A DNA stretch of 11,491 nt from Candidatus Nitrosopumilus sp. (GTDB lineage: Archaea > Thermoproteota > Nitrososphaeria > Nitrososphaerales > Nitrosopumilaceae): the NCBI GenBank assembly GCA_029880665.1, contig JAOUNZ010000017.1:1-11491 (forward strand). The letters run 5' to 3'. Within the stretch, counting starts at the first letter, position 1, and each line of letters opens with the position of its first letter. The notes below the pieces were generated by a model. The model was not told where the DNA came from and searched no databases. It worked only from the letters and a program-made list of their open reading frames with translations. This document shows, in pieces, positions 4,448-11,491 of the stretch. The position numbers and the translations under genes were made by a program.

Positions 4448-5593
4448 ATGGAATATCTTTCAATGCTTCCTGGTCCAACAAATGTACCTAATAGAGTAAT
4501 GAGAGCAATGCTTGCACCTATAATCAATCATAGAAGTGATGATTTTGTTGAGTTGTATACTGATGTTGTGAAAAAAACTCAACAGGTTTTTGAAACACAA
4601 AACGACATTGTTGCTTTATCTGCATCTGGAACGGGTGCAGTCGAAGCAGGTGTAGTAAATTTAGTTAAAAAAGGCGATAAAATCATTATTCCAATTAATG
4701 GTGAATTTAGTGGTAGACTGTCCCAATTAATTGAAAACCAAGGGGCTAATGTTATAAAACTTCAAACCCCACCAGGACAAAATGCAACTTTTGATCAAGT
4801 AAAAGAAGCGTTTGATAATAATAAAGATGTAAAAGCATTCTATGTTGTTCACAATGAAACTTCAACAGGAACAATGGTGAATTATCTTGATAAAGTATCT
4901 AATTTGACATCAAGAAATGATGCATTCTATGTTGTAGATTCTGTTTCGTTACTTGGTGGTGCCCAACTTCCTGTTGATAAATGGAATATTGATGTATGTA
5001 TGACTGGTGCACAAAAAGCAATTGCTGCCCCGCCAGGTATTTCACCCATTTCTGTTAGCGCTAAAGCCAAAAAATACATGATAGCAAATCCACCTCCAAC
5101 GATGTATTTCAATTTAGCAAGATATTTCAAATATTATGATGAGGAAAAACATACTCCTTTCACACCTGCACTTCCACTACTTTATGCATATAGAGAAGCA
5201 TTATCGATAATGTTGGAAGAAGGATTACAAAATGTCTTTAAACGTCATAAGGTTTGTTCTGATGCATTATATTCTGGATTAAGTGCAATGGGTCTTTCTC
5301 CATTTGCAAAAGAAGAGGATCGTTCAATTTCCATTGTTGCATTAAATTATTTGGATGGACTTGAAGACAAAACTTTCCGAAATACACTAGCTAATAAATT
5401 CAAAGTGTTAGTTGCAGGCGGGTTTGGTAATCTTAAAGGTAAAGTATTCAGAGTTGGATGTATGGGAGAAGTTAGCCCTTATCATGTAATGAGAACAATC
5501 TCTGCAATTTCATCCACTTTAGCAATGATGGGATATGATGTAGATGCTCAAGCGGGACTGAAGACTGCAGAAGAAAAACTGAAAGCGCTCTAA
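4448..5593 (+). CDS. Class V PLP-dependent aminotransferase (alanine-glyoxylate / serine-pyruvate type)
   Basis: The 381-residue protein belongs to fold type I, class V aminotransferases, the group of alanine-glyoxylate and serine-pyruvate aminotransferases. It begins with LPGPTNVP (7-14), the family N-terminal motif, followed by NHRSDDF (27-33), the SGTGAVEA cofactor-phosphate loop (60-67), VHNETSTGT (134-142), VVDSVSLLGG with Asp164 that contacts the pyridine nitrogen, and TGAQKAIAAPPG with Lys190 as the PLP Schiff-base lysine. FRVGCMGEV near residue 337 is the usual C-terminal substrate-carboxylate motif. The length is normal. Substrate cannot be fixed from sequence: glycine/serine metabolism (glyoxylate, alanine, serine, pyruvate) is most likely; aspartate or purine-linked ureidoglycine partners are alternatives. 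ATG 4448 follows a TATAAATAAACC box at about 4409-4420. It is the second of three consecutive plus-strand genes, each with its own short AT-rich spacer. Confidence 0.85.
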   Translation: MEYLSMLPGPTNVPNRVMRAMLAPIINHRSDDFVELYTDVVKKTQQVFETQNDIVALSASGTGAVEAGVVNLVKKGDKIIIPINGEFSGRLSQLIENQGANVIKLQTPPGQNATFDQVKEAFDNNKDVKAFYVVHNETSTGTMVNYLDKVSNLTSRNDAFYVVDSVSLLGGAQLPVDKWNIDVCMTGAQKAIAAPPGISPISVSAKAKKYMIANPPPTMYFNLARYFKYYDEEKHTPFTPALPLLYAYREALSIMLEEGLQNVFKRHKVCSDALYSGLSAMGLSPFAKEEDRSISIVALNYLDGLEDKTFRNTLANKFKVLVAGGFGNLKGKVFRVGCMGEVSPYHVMRTISAISSTLAMMGYDVDAQAGLKTAEEKLKAL

Positions 5594-5635
5594 AACCATG
5601 TTAACTTAATATAAGGAAATTCGAGACCGATCACA

Positions 5636-6382
5636 TTGACTTTCAATAAAGGTTCACTGATTCTAATTGATTATACCGCAAAAGTAAAAGACAGTGACGA
5701 GGTCTTTGATACAACAATCGAAGAGAATGCAAAAAAACATTCTATTCATGAACAAAATGTCAAATATCAACCAAAACTAGTTTCTATTGGTGAAGTGTCT
5801 TATCCTGTTTTAAAAGGATTGGATGAAGCACTTGCAAAAACTTCAGTTGGTGATAAACTAACTATTGAAGTAACTCCTGACAAAGGTTTTGGTGAAAGAG
5901 ATGCTGGCAAAGTAAGAATGATACCTATTAGGAAACTAGGAGACGATGCAGAAAAGGTTTCGGTTGGTGACACTATTGAAGTTGATAATAAAAGAGGAAT
6001 TATTCGTTTTATCGGTTCTGGTAGAGTTCAGGTAGATTACAACCACCGATATGCAGGAAAAACAATTATTTTTGATGTAAATGTTATAAAATCGCTTGAA
6101 TCCCCAAGTGAAAAAATTGATTCAATTCTTAAAAATAGACTTCCGGTAGAAGACACAAAAATTTCGTTTGATTTGAAGGATAAAGAAGTGAGTATCATAA
6201 TTCCTGAGGAAATTTTACGTGCTGATGGTTTACAAATTATGAAACATTTTATCCAACTAGATGTTTTCAAATTTGTCCCCACCTTGGAAAAGATAAACTT
6301 TGTTGAGACTCATATTAATAAAAAAACTCAAGAAAAGAAACCTGAACCAAAAGAAGCAGCACCCGAACAGAAAACTGCTTAA
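5636..6382 (+). CDS. FKBP-type peptidyl-prolyl isomerase, SlyD-like with extra C-terminal domain
   Basis: This 248-residue cytosolic protein speeds proline isomerisation and probably acts as a chaperone. Residues 5-85 and 132-155 form the FKBP core: GSLILIDYTAKVKDSDEVFD with the start-of-domain pattern, and GLDEAL (61-66) as in family members. Between them lies the insert-in-flap region (about 85-132, from GFGERDAGKV), and VDYNHRYAGKTIIFDVNV closes the core as in SlyD and archaeal long FKBPs (FKBP26 type). Residues about 157-225 form the additional alpha/beta domain seen in the archaeal 26-kDa forms. The end is a low-complexity Lys/Glu/Pro tail. The start is TTG at 5636; no ATG or GTG fits upstream, and an AT-rich TAATATAA box lies about 25 nt before it. 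Its stop codon is 1 bp from the end of egsA, which converges on it. No His-rich metal tail is present. Confidence 0.88.
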   Translation: MTFNKGSLILIDYTAKVKDSDEVFDTTIEENAKKHSIHEQNVKYQPKLVSIGEVSYPVLKGLDEALAKTSVGDKLTIEVTPDKGFGERDAGKVRMIPIRKLGDDAEKVSVGDTIEVDNKRGIIRFIGSGRVQVDYNHRYAGKTIIFDVNVIKSLESPSEKIDSILKNRLPVEDTKISFDLKDKEVSIIIPEEILRADGLQIMKHFIQLDVFKFVPTLEKINFVETHINKKTQEKKPEPKEAAPEQKTA

Positions 6383-6383
6383 C

Positions 6384-7448
6384 TCAAATCACTTTACTAG
6401 TCTTTGCAAGATTTCTTGCTCTTCTTTCTGTCATTTCTATCTCTTTTAGAATTGTGTATCTCTCAGGCCTCAAGTCTTGTGCAATCATTAGTGCATCTAT
6501 GATTTGTTCCTCATCCAATCCAATCTGTTTTGCAGTTGTTGGCGCTCCTACATCTTTGAGTGTCTTTACAATTTTTTTCCAGTCTTGGCCTTGAAGTTTT
6601 GCAATCATTATCGCACCCAACCCACATTTTTCACCATGAAGTCCTTTTCCAGGAGCAATTTTATCTAGCGCATGAGAAAAAAGATGTTCTGCACCGGAAC
6701 ATGGTCTGCTACTCCCCGCAATACAAGATGCAACCCCAGCACTAATGAGAGCTTCCACAATTACTCTTGCATCCAGTCCTTTTTTTGCGTATTGACTTGA
6801 TTTTTCCATTACTATCTTTGCACTCATTATGGCCAAATTTGCTGAATATCTTCCGTAATACTCTCCAGTTTTATCACGTCCCAATTTCCAATCTTTTACT
6901 GCACTTATGTTTGCCACAAGATCCCCACACCCACTTGCAAGCAACCTGGTTGGTGCTTTTTTGATTATGTCTATATCTACAAAAACACCCAAAGGAGCTG
7001 TTGCGATAACCGAATAAGGTTTGTCACTTTTTATTGAAACAAATGGACTTGCCATTCCATCATGCGATGCTGCTGTGGGAACACTAACAAATGGAATATC
7101 TAAATTAAAAGCAACCATCTTTGCTGTATCTACAGAACGCCCACCACCGATACCAATTATCAAATCACTGTGATCTTTTTTCACTTCTTTCTGAATTTCA
7201 TTTAAGGTATCTATCTTGTTGTCTTTTGACGTATGCCAAACAAATTTGATCTTTCTTAACCCTAACGATTTTTCAATTCGTTGTCTAATGATTTTTTTAA
7301 CGTGAATTCCTGAAATTAAAGAAACTTTCTTTGGCTTAGTTAGATTATGTAGAAATTCTCCAAATTCACTAATATTTTTTTCACCTACAACAATCTGTCT
7401 TGGTAATTCCATTGTATGTGAATCCATGCGATCATGATTTTTTCTCAT
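6384..7448 (-). CDS. egsA: sn-Glycerol-1-phosphate dehydrogenase
   Basis: EgsA reduces dihydroxyacetone phosphate to sn-glycerol-1-phosphate with NAD(P)H, setting the stereochemistry of archaeal membrane lipids. The 354-residue protein has the family layout: MELPRQIVVGEKNI at 13-26, the dinucleotide-binding GIGGGRSVDTAK (99-110), TAASHDGMASPF (125-136), GCGDLVANISAVKDW (173-187), EHLFSHAL (254-261) and HGEKCGLG (271-278). Asp176, His255 and His271 are spaced like the metal ligands of characterised archaeal enzymes. ATG 7448 is used, but ATG at 7427 or 7412 would also keep the conserved region. Upstream on the minus strand CTTTTAAATAAC (about 7476-7487) is a plausible TATA box, shared in a 75-bp spacer with the divergent psmB. 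This gene is one of the best signs that the DNA is archaeal. Confidence 0.95.
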   Translation of the reverse strand: MRKNHDRMDSHTMELPRQIVVGEKNISEFGEFLHNLTKPKKVSLISGIHVKKIIRQRIEKSLGLRKIKFVWHTSKDNKIDTLNEIQKEVKKDHSDLIIGIGGGRSVDTAKMVAFNLDIPFVSVPTAASHDGMASPFVSIKSDKPYSVIATAPLGVFVDIDIIKKAPTRLLASGCGDLVANISAVKDWKLGRDKTGEYYGRYSANLAIMSAKIVMEKSSQYAKKGLDARVIVEALISAGVASCIAGSSRPCSGAEHLFSHALDKIAPGKGLHGEKCGLGAIMIAKLQGQDWKKIVKTLKDVGAPTTAKQIGLDEEQIIDALMIAQDLRPERYTILKEIEMTERRARNLAKTSKVI

Positions 7449-7523
7449 TATTTATGATTTCAAGGGATCAAAAAGTTATTTAAAAGGGTCAGATACCATT
7501 TACTTTATCTTAATAGGTGTATT
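7449..7523. promoter_or_regulatory. Divergent egsA/psmB promoter region
   Basis: The 75-bp spacer holds a good TATA-like box for egsA on the minus strand (CTTTTAAATAAC, about 7476-7487, some 33 nt from its ATG). For psmB, TTTACTTTATCTTA (about 7499-7512) is the only candidate, roughly 20 nt before the TTG start, so the psmB transcript would be leaderless. No Shine-Dalgarno sequence is seen ahead of either start. Confidence 0.35.
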
Positions 7524-8156
7524 TTGTCAAATAACGTTGAAGAAAAAATTCTGCATGGGACCACCACTGTAGGTATCAGGGCTAAGGACGGTATCGTATT
7601 ATGTGCTGATATGAGAGCCAGTGCTGGCTATTTTATTGCAAATAATAACACGATGAAAATTCAGAAAATTGACTTACATGCAGGTTTAACCTTGGCTGGA
7701 GGCGTTGCGGATGCACAGAACATTGTTGATATTTTACGTTATCATTCCAATCTTCATAGAGTAGAAAAACAGGGACCAATCTCAATTCACTCACTTGCAA
7801 GACTCTGCTCTTTAATATTCCATCAGAATAGAGGCTATCCGTTTATGGCTGACATCTTGGTTGGTGGTTTTGATGCAAACGGACCTGCACTATTTAATAT
7901 TGACATGTTTGGCTCTGTTGAGGAAAAATCATATGTTACAACTGGTAGCGGCTCACCAGTAGCTTATGGTTTACTTGAAGAAGAATATAAAAAAGATCTA
8001 ACAGTTGAGGAAGCCAAAAAAATTGCTTTACGTGCTGTTAAAGCTGCAATAGTTAGAAACATTGGTACTGGAGATGGAATCAATATCGCAGTAATGGATA
8101 AAGATGGATTCCGCCTCTTAACCGATGAACAAAAAAAGGCAGTCATCGAACTTTAG
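7524..8156 (+). CDS. psmB: Proteasome beta subunit, catalytic
   Basis: This is the proteolytic beta subunit of the archaeal 20S proteasome, an N-terminal-nucleophile hydrolase. The 210-residue precursor has a 12-residue propeptide ending in HG, followed by TTTVGI. Processing at Gly12/Thr13 exposes the catalytic Thr1. In mature numbering Asp17 (in CADMRASAG) and Lys33 (in TMKI) are present at exactly the expected positions, and the GSGS motif (TTGSGSPVAYG) completes the active site. It is therefore predicted to be active, unlike the second beta paralogue that some archaea also carry. The start is TTG at 7524, leaderless; no ATG lies before the propeptide. Only 7 nt separate its stop from the chosen fttA start, so the two are probably co-transcribed. 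The alpha subunit is not in this window. Confidence 0.95.
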   Translation: MSNNVEEKILHGTTTVGIRAKDGIVLCADMRASAGYFIANNNTMKIQKIDLHAGLTLAGGVADAQNIVDILRYHSNLHRVEKQGPISIHSLARLCSLIFHQNRGYPFMADILVGGFDANGPALFNIDMFGSVEEKSYVTTGSGSPVAYGLLEEEYKKDLTVEEAKKIALRAVKAAIVRNIGTGDGINIAVMDKDGFRLLTDEQKKAVIEL

Positions 8157-8163
8157 TGATTTA

Positions 8164-10104
8164 ATGCAAAGAAAACAATTACAGAGAGAACCAGATCCTA
8201 GTAGCCAAAGTATTATGGCAACCATACTGCAAAGTATACCAAAGGAGGCAAGTGTTACAAAAATAGAATATGAAGGACCAAGAATTGCTCTTTATACAAA
8301 TACTCCACGGTATCTGATGGAAAATAATGATACTATATCTAATCTTGTGAATATAATCAAAAAAAGAATTGTTGTCAGAACTGATGAGTCAATAAGAAAA
8401 CCTGAAGACGAAGCTAGAAAAATTATTGCAGAATGTGTTCCAAAAGAAGCAAACCTACAAGCAACTCTTTTTGATACTACCACTGGTGAAGTATCAATTG
8501 AAGCAAAAAGACCTTGGCTATTGCAAAGAAATGCAAAAGAATTCAATCATGTAGAAGTAACTGAGATGATAGGCTGGAAATTACGCATTAGAAAAGCAAC
8601 AACCATACCGTCACGTACCATTCAAACAATTAATGCAACTCTAAAACAGTCTTCCTCTGAAAGGAGCAAACAGCTTAAACAAGTAGGTGATGAAATCTTT
8701 AGACCTCGGCTGTCTCAAAGAACAGAAGTTTCACTATATACTCTTGGTGGATTTGGCCAAGTAGGACGATCTTCATTATTGCTATCCACCCCTGAAAGCA
8801 AGATCTTGATTGACTGTGGCATAAATCCAGGTGCACGATCTCCGATGGATGCATTTCCTAGACTAGACTCGCTTAACATCACACTCGATGAATTAGACGC
8901 AATAGTTATTGGACATGCACATTTAGATCACACTGGATTTTTACCGTCTTTATGCAAATATGGTTATAAAGGTCCAATTTATTGTACTGAACCAACACTT
9001 CCAATGATGAATCTTATTCAGTTAGACGCAATCAAAGTAGCATCTGCTCAAGGTCGAACCCCAATTTATGCTGAACGAGACGTAAAACAGATTATGAGAC
9101 AAGCAATCACATTGCCTTATGGAACGGTTACTGATATTTCGCCTGATATTAAACTAGTTTTTGCAAATGCAGGTCATATACTAGGTTCTGCTTTGTGTCA
9201 TTTTCATATTGGAAATGGAGTTCATAACTTTGTTTATTCAGGTGATATCAAATTTGGAAAAAGTATTTTGTTTGAGGCTGCTAGTTGGAATTTCCCAAGG
9301 GTTGAAACATTATTGATTGAAAGTACATACGGTCTTAAGGAAGACATTCAACCAACTAGACAAGAGGTAGAATCTGCTTTTATCAATGCTGTTAACAACA
9401 CATTGGCTGATGGAGGTAAAGTTCTAATACCTATTCCAGCGGTCGGACGCGCACAAGAAATTATGATGGTAATTGATCATTATATGAAATCAGGTGAAAT
9501 GATCGAAGCACCTGTGTTCACAGAAGGAATGATATCTGAGGCATCAGCAATACATGAATCCTACCCTGAATATCTTGCAAGAGAACTCAAACAAAAGATC
9601 CTAGAAACCGATGACAATCCATTTGATTCTGAATATTTTACAAACATTGAACATGGAGATGCAAGAGAAGAACCAATGAGAGATAACTCACCATGTATAA
9701 TATTAGCAACGTCTGGAATGTTAGAAGGTGGACCAGTTTTAGAATACTTCAAAAACATTGCGCCTGACAAGAAGAACAAAGTACTATTCGTTTCTTACCA
9801 AGTTAATGGAACTCTGGGAAGAAGAGTTCTTGATGGTTCTAAACAAGCAACTATGTTAGGAAAAGAAGGAAAAGTTGAAGTTGTCTCAATTAATTGTGGT
9901 GTGGAAAAACTAGATGGATTTAGCGGACACAGTGACTATAACCAATTAATGTCATTTGTTCAAAGACTAAGGCCAAAACTTCGCCGTGTATTAGTTAATC
10001 ATGGTGAACGTAAGAAATCAGAAAACCTTGCTATGAACATCAGACGAATGTATAAAATACCTGCACACTATCCACAAATTCAAGAAGCAATAAAATTATT
10101 TTAA
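8164..10104 (+). CDS. fttA: KH-domain beta-CASP ribonuclease aCPSF1 / transcription termination factor FttA
   Basis: aCPSF1/FttA cuts RNA behind transcribing RNA polymerase and ends transcription in archaea; it is related to eukaryotic CPSF73. The 646 residues contain two KH-like RNA-binding domains (about 20-165, including IEYEGPRIALYT), then a metallo-beta-lactamase core with HAHLDH (251-256), GHILGSAL (His338), SGDIKFG (Asp361), a beta-CASP insertion (about 400-560, including PAVGRAQEI and ATSGMLEGGP) and the closing SGHSDY (His589) and VNHGE (His613). All zinc ligands expected for an active nuclease are visible, and the length agrees with the family. ATG 8164 is chosen, 7 nt after psmB; the in-frame ATG 8125 would add 13 residues inside psmB, and ATG 8215 also precedes the first conserved strand. 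No Shine-Dalgarno is seen at any of them. The 3' end overlaps sepF by 9 bp. Confidence 0.93.
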   Translation: MQRKQLQREPDPSSQSIMATILQSIPKEASVTKIEYEGPRIALYTNTPRYLMENNDTISNLVNIIKKRIVVRTDESIRKPEDEARKIIAECVPKEANLQATLFDTTTGEVSIEAKRPWLLQRNAKEFNHVEVTEMIGWKLRIRKATTIPSRTIQTINATLKQSSSERSKQLKQVGDEIFRPRLSQRTEVSLYTLGGFGQVGRSSLLLSTPESKILIDCGINPGARSPMDAFPRLDSLNITLDELDAIVIGHAHLDHTGFLPSLCKYGYKGPIYCTEPTLPMMNLIQLDAIKVASAQGRTPIYAERDVKQIMRQAITLPYGTVTDISPDIKLVFANAGHILGSALCHFHIGNGVHNFVYSGDIKFGKSILFEAASWNFPRVETLLIESTYGLKEDIQPTRQEVESAFINAVNNTLADGGKVLIPIPAVGRAQEIMMVIDHYMKSGEMIEAPVFTEGMISEASAIHESYPEYLARELKQKILETDDNPFDSEYFTNIEHGDAREEPMRDNSPCIILATSGMLEGGPVLEYFKNIAPDKKNKVLFVSYQVNGTLGRRVLDGSKQATMLGKEGKVEVVSINCGVEKLDGFSGHSDYNQLMSFVQRLRPKLRRVLVNHGERKKSENLAMNIRRMYKIPAHYPQIQEAIKLF

Positions 10105-10374
10105 ATCATATTCTGGTTTCCAGATCTTTATGCTTGACGGTGCAACAATAATTCGTTCTTCTCCTAATCTGGCAATCTCTGCATCAGCAGCTTTTGCAAT
10201 AGAATACAATTCTTCTACAACCTTGCGAAGCTGTTCAACATCCTTTTGTGCTAATGGTGTAACTCTTAGAATCAAAATCATGTCTTTTTTGATATCTTCT
10301 TTGATAGAATGAATATCACTGATGTCTCTAATTGTTATAGCCTTGAGATATGTTGGATTTTCTTGTTTTTGCAT
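10096..10374 (-). CDS. sepF: SepF-like cell-division/FtsZ-anchor domain protein (core only)
   Basis: In euryarchaea and many bacteria SepF links FtsZ to the membrane at the division site. The 92-residue protein is almost only the SepF core: YLKAITIRDISDIHSIK (9-25), DMILILRVTPLAQKD (31-45), then an alpha helix, and DAEIARLGEERIIVAPSSIK (65-84) followed by IWKP. These strands match the archaeal SepF/DUF552 consensus closely. Known SepF proteins also have an N-terminal amphipathic helix that binds membrane, joined by a linker. Here only eight polar residues (MQKQENPT) precede the core, and an in-frame stop at 10393-10395 with no start codon in between rules out an upstream extension. ATG 10374 is thus firm. 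It converges with fttA and overlaps it by 9 bp. The PP-loop gene lies upstream on the same strand, 73 bp away. Confidence 0.85.
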   Translation of the reverse strand: MQKQENPTYLKAITIRDISDIHSIKEDIKKDMILILRVTPLAQKDVEQLRKVVEELYSIAKAADAEIARLGEERIIVAPSSIKIWKPEYDLK

Positions 10375-10426
10375 CCTTGTTGAAAATGATATCTACTCAC
10401 TCAAAAACTCTTCCTTAGTTTTAACT

Positions 10427-10442
10427 AATTTTTTAAAAAATT
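10427..10442. promoter_or_regulatory. Perfect AT palindrome between the PP-loop gene and sepF
   Basis: AATTTTTTAAAAAATT is a 16-bp perfect palindrome in the 73-bp gap between two minus-strand genes. It lies 6 nt after the PP-loop gene's stop and offers a six-T run on either strand, so it could terminate that gene. It could also act as the TATA element for sepF with a leader of about 30 nt. Both roles together are possible. Confidence 0.4.
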
Positions 10443-10447
10443 CACGC

Positions 10448-11461
10448 CTACATTCTAAATTTAATATAAGATTCTTCTTTTGCACGTTTTGAACTAATTT
10501 CTTCAGGTAAATTATCTTTTTTGACAATAACAATTCCATGTTCGTTTTCTGGTGCATCTGAATATCTTAGAGTTACAGATGATGCAAATTCAATATGATA
10601 TTTTGCATTCTTGCCACGCAATATCGAAACCGGTCCCACATAATCTTTCACTTCAAGTAAAATATCTCCTGGCAGTGCCAATGCTTTGATCATTTCGTTT
10701 TCGTCTTTATCTCTTCCAACAACAAATTTTGTTTCTTCATCTAGTCTAAAATGTCTACCAATTTTTAATAGGTCAATATCATTAATTGTTGGAGTTTTAA
10801 TATGTTCAAACAAATCTTTAGCCTTAATTCCAAACTGTGGTTCTGTTAACAAGCAACCTCCTCCTGCATTAGGTGGATTTTCAATACCATATTTTTTTGC
10901 CATTTCTAATTGGGTTCTTCTTGTTCTGCCTTTGATCATTCCAAGATCTTCCCTCTTGATCAATCCCTCTTTTTCAGGATCTGTTTCTGGTAGTAATCCT
11001 GCTGATAATGGTCTGACAATTTTTCCAACAAGGTTAGAATCTTTTTCAATCATTCTTAATGAATCTAAATGTTGACTCATTGGACGTTGGCCTAAAACCT
11101 CTCCAGATATGATAAATTCTGCACCGATTTCTTCCATGTGTTTTTTTGCTGCATCAAACATCATAGTTCGACAATCAACACATGGATTAAAACCAGCACC
11201 AATTCCATGCTTTGGATGTTTTAACATCTCAATGTATTCATCACCAAGATAAACTGTCTTTAAATTAACATTTAGATCATCAGCTCTTTCTCTAATTTCA
11301 AATCCGCATCCTCGCCCACAATCAAAATCACAAAAAGGAGTTTTTATTGCAACAGCTGAAACTTCAAAACCTTGCTCTTGCATCATTCTTACCGCAAGCT
11401 GACTGTCTAGACCGCCTGATAGTAAGGCAACTACTTTCTTCTTCTCTTTTTCTTCCGTCAC
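10448..11461 (-). CDS. PP-loop ATPase, tRNA-thiolation (MnmA/ThiI)-like, with C-terminal DUF814/NFACT-R-like domain
   Basis: The 337-residue protein begins with the adenylating PP-loop SGGLDS (15-20), as in MnmA, ThiI and related sulfur-transfer enzymes that modify tRNA uridines. A cysteine cluster follows (Cys44, Cys48, Cys52), then PCVDC (Cys94, Cys97) and GGGC (Cys203). Cys94/Cys97 and Cys203 occupy places comparable to the catalytic cysteines of MnmA/ThiI-type enzymes, and the cluster might hold an iron-sulfur centre as in archaeal ThiI/TtuA; this is inference. ISGEVLGQRPMSQ (118-130) and GRTRRTQLEMAKKYGI are family landmarks. Residues about 235-325 (IGRHFRLDEETKFVVGRDKDEN) resemble the DUF814/NFACT-R domain, an RNA-linked module. 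The start is GTG at 11461, with a TATA-like box 22-29 nt upstream. Its exact target nucleoside is unknown; 4-thiouridine at position 8 is a guess. Neither THUMP nor rhodanese domain is present. Confidence 0.8.
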   Translation of the reverse strand: MTEEKEKKKVVALLSGGLDSQLAVRMMQEQGFEVSAVAIKTPFCDFDCGRGCGFEIRERADDLNVNLKTVYLGDEYIEMLKHPKHGIGAGFNPCVDCRTMMFDAAKKHMEEIGAEFIISGEVLGQRPMSQHLDSLRMIEKDSNLVGKIVRPLSAGLLPETDPEKEGLIKREDLGMIKGRTRRTQLEMAKKYGIENPPNAGGGCLLTEPQFGIKAKDLFEHIKTPTINDIDLLKIGRHFRLDEETKFVVGRDKDENEMIKALALPGDILLEVKDYVGPVSILRGKNAKYHIEFASSVTLRYSDAPENEHGIVIVKKDNLPEEISSKRAKEESYIKFRM

Positions 11462-11480
11462 AGAAAATTAATCCAATTTT

Positions 11481-11490
11481 CCATATACAA
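11481..11490 (-). promoter_or_regulatory. TATA-like element of the PP-loop gene
   Basis: The minus strand reads TTGTATATGG here, centred about 25 nt upstream of the GTG start at 11461. The spacing implies a leaderless transcript. It is the clearest TATA-like box in the window. Confidence 0.5.
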
Positions 11491-11491
11491 A

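Noticed and set aside
10686..11075. 129-residue plus-strand open frame opposite the PP-loop gene
   Set aside because: Shadow of the PP-loop gene; Ser/Leu/Pro-rich translation typical of an antisense frame.
1..11491. CRISPR array, toxin-antitoxin, restriction-modification, phage or transposase genes
   Set aside because: No regularly spaced repeats and no such protein family in any frame; nearly every base is explained by housekeeping genes.

Overview
The window looks like core chromosome from an ammonia-oxidising-type archaeon (Nitrososphaerota/Thaumarchaeota, closest in style to the marine Nitrosopumilus group). Reasons: strongly AT-rich DNA; archaeal marker genes (glycerol-1-phosphate dehydrogenase for archaeal lipids, 20S proteasome beta subunit with the archaeal propeptide/Thr layout, the KH/beta-CASP factor aCPSF1/FttA, NadM-type NMN adenylyltransferase); BluB, an oxygen-using cobalamin enzyme found in aerobic thaumarchaea; A/T-rich TATA-like boxes about 20-35 nt ahead of start codons (leaderless or nearly so) with several TTG/GTG starts; and a tRNA with an intron at a non-canonical site. 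The group assignment is inference from gene content, not from a search.

Layout. 1-157: the tail of a coiled-coil protein (+). 161-280: a tiny eight-cysteine protein (-), too short for usual gene callers. 281-790: a 510-bp AT-rich stretch with no convincing gene but with a 70-bp inverted repeat next to a tRNA 3' end. 791-883: tRNA-Arg(CCU) (-) carrying about 18 extra nt in its D-loop. 908-1618: bluB (-). 1695-1768: tRNA-Val(GAC) (+) with C instead of U at position 33. 1777-2292 (-) and 2350-2847 (+): divergent membrane proteins (LEA2-like anchored protein; CopD-like four-helix protein). 2824-3849 (-) and 3912-4406 (+): rtcA and nadM, divergent from a 62-bp promoter region. 4448-5593 (+): class V aminotransferase. 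5636-6382 (+): SlyD-like FKBP isomerase. 6384-7448 (-): egsA. 7524-8156 and 8164-10104 (+): psmB followed after 7 nt by aCPSF1/fttA. 10096-10374 (-): sepF. 10448-11461 (-): PP-loop tRNA-thiolation-like ATPase with a DUF814/NFACT-R-like C-terminus.

Functions cluster loosely around RNA processing (rtcA, FttA, PP-loop enzyme, intron-containing tRNA), protein quality control (FKBP, proteasome), cofactors (BluB, NadM) and envelope/division (EgsA, SepF, LEA2-like, CopD-like). It reads as compact housekeeping sequence: three convergent gene pairs overlap or abut at their 3' ends. I see no insertion sequence, CRISPR array, phage gene or defence system, and no clearly new multi-gene system. The most unusual items are the D-loop tRNA intron, the inverted repeat, the cysteine-rich miniprotein and a SepF that lacks the usual membrane-targeting N-terminus.
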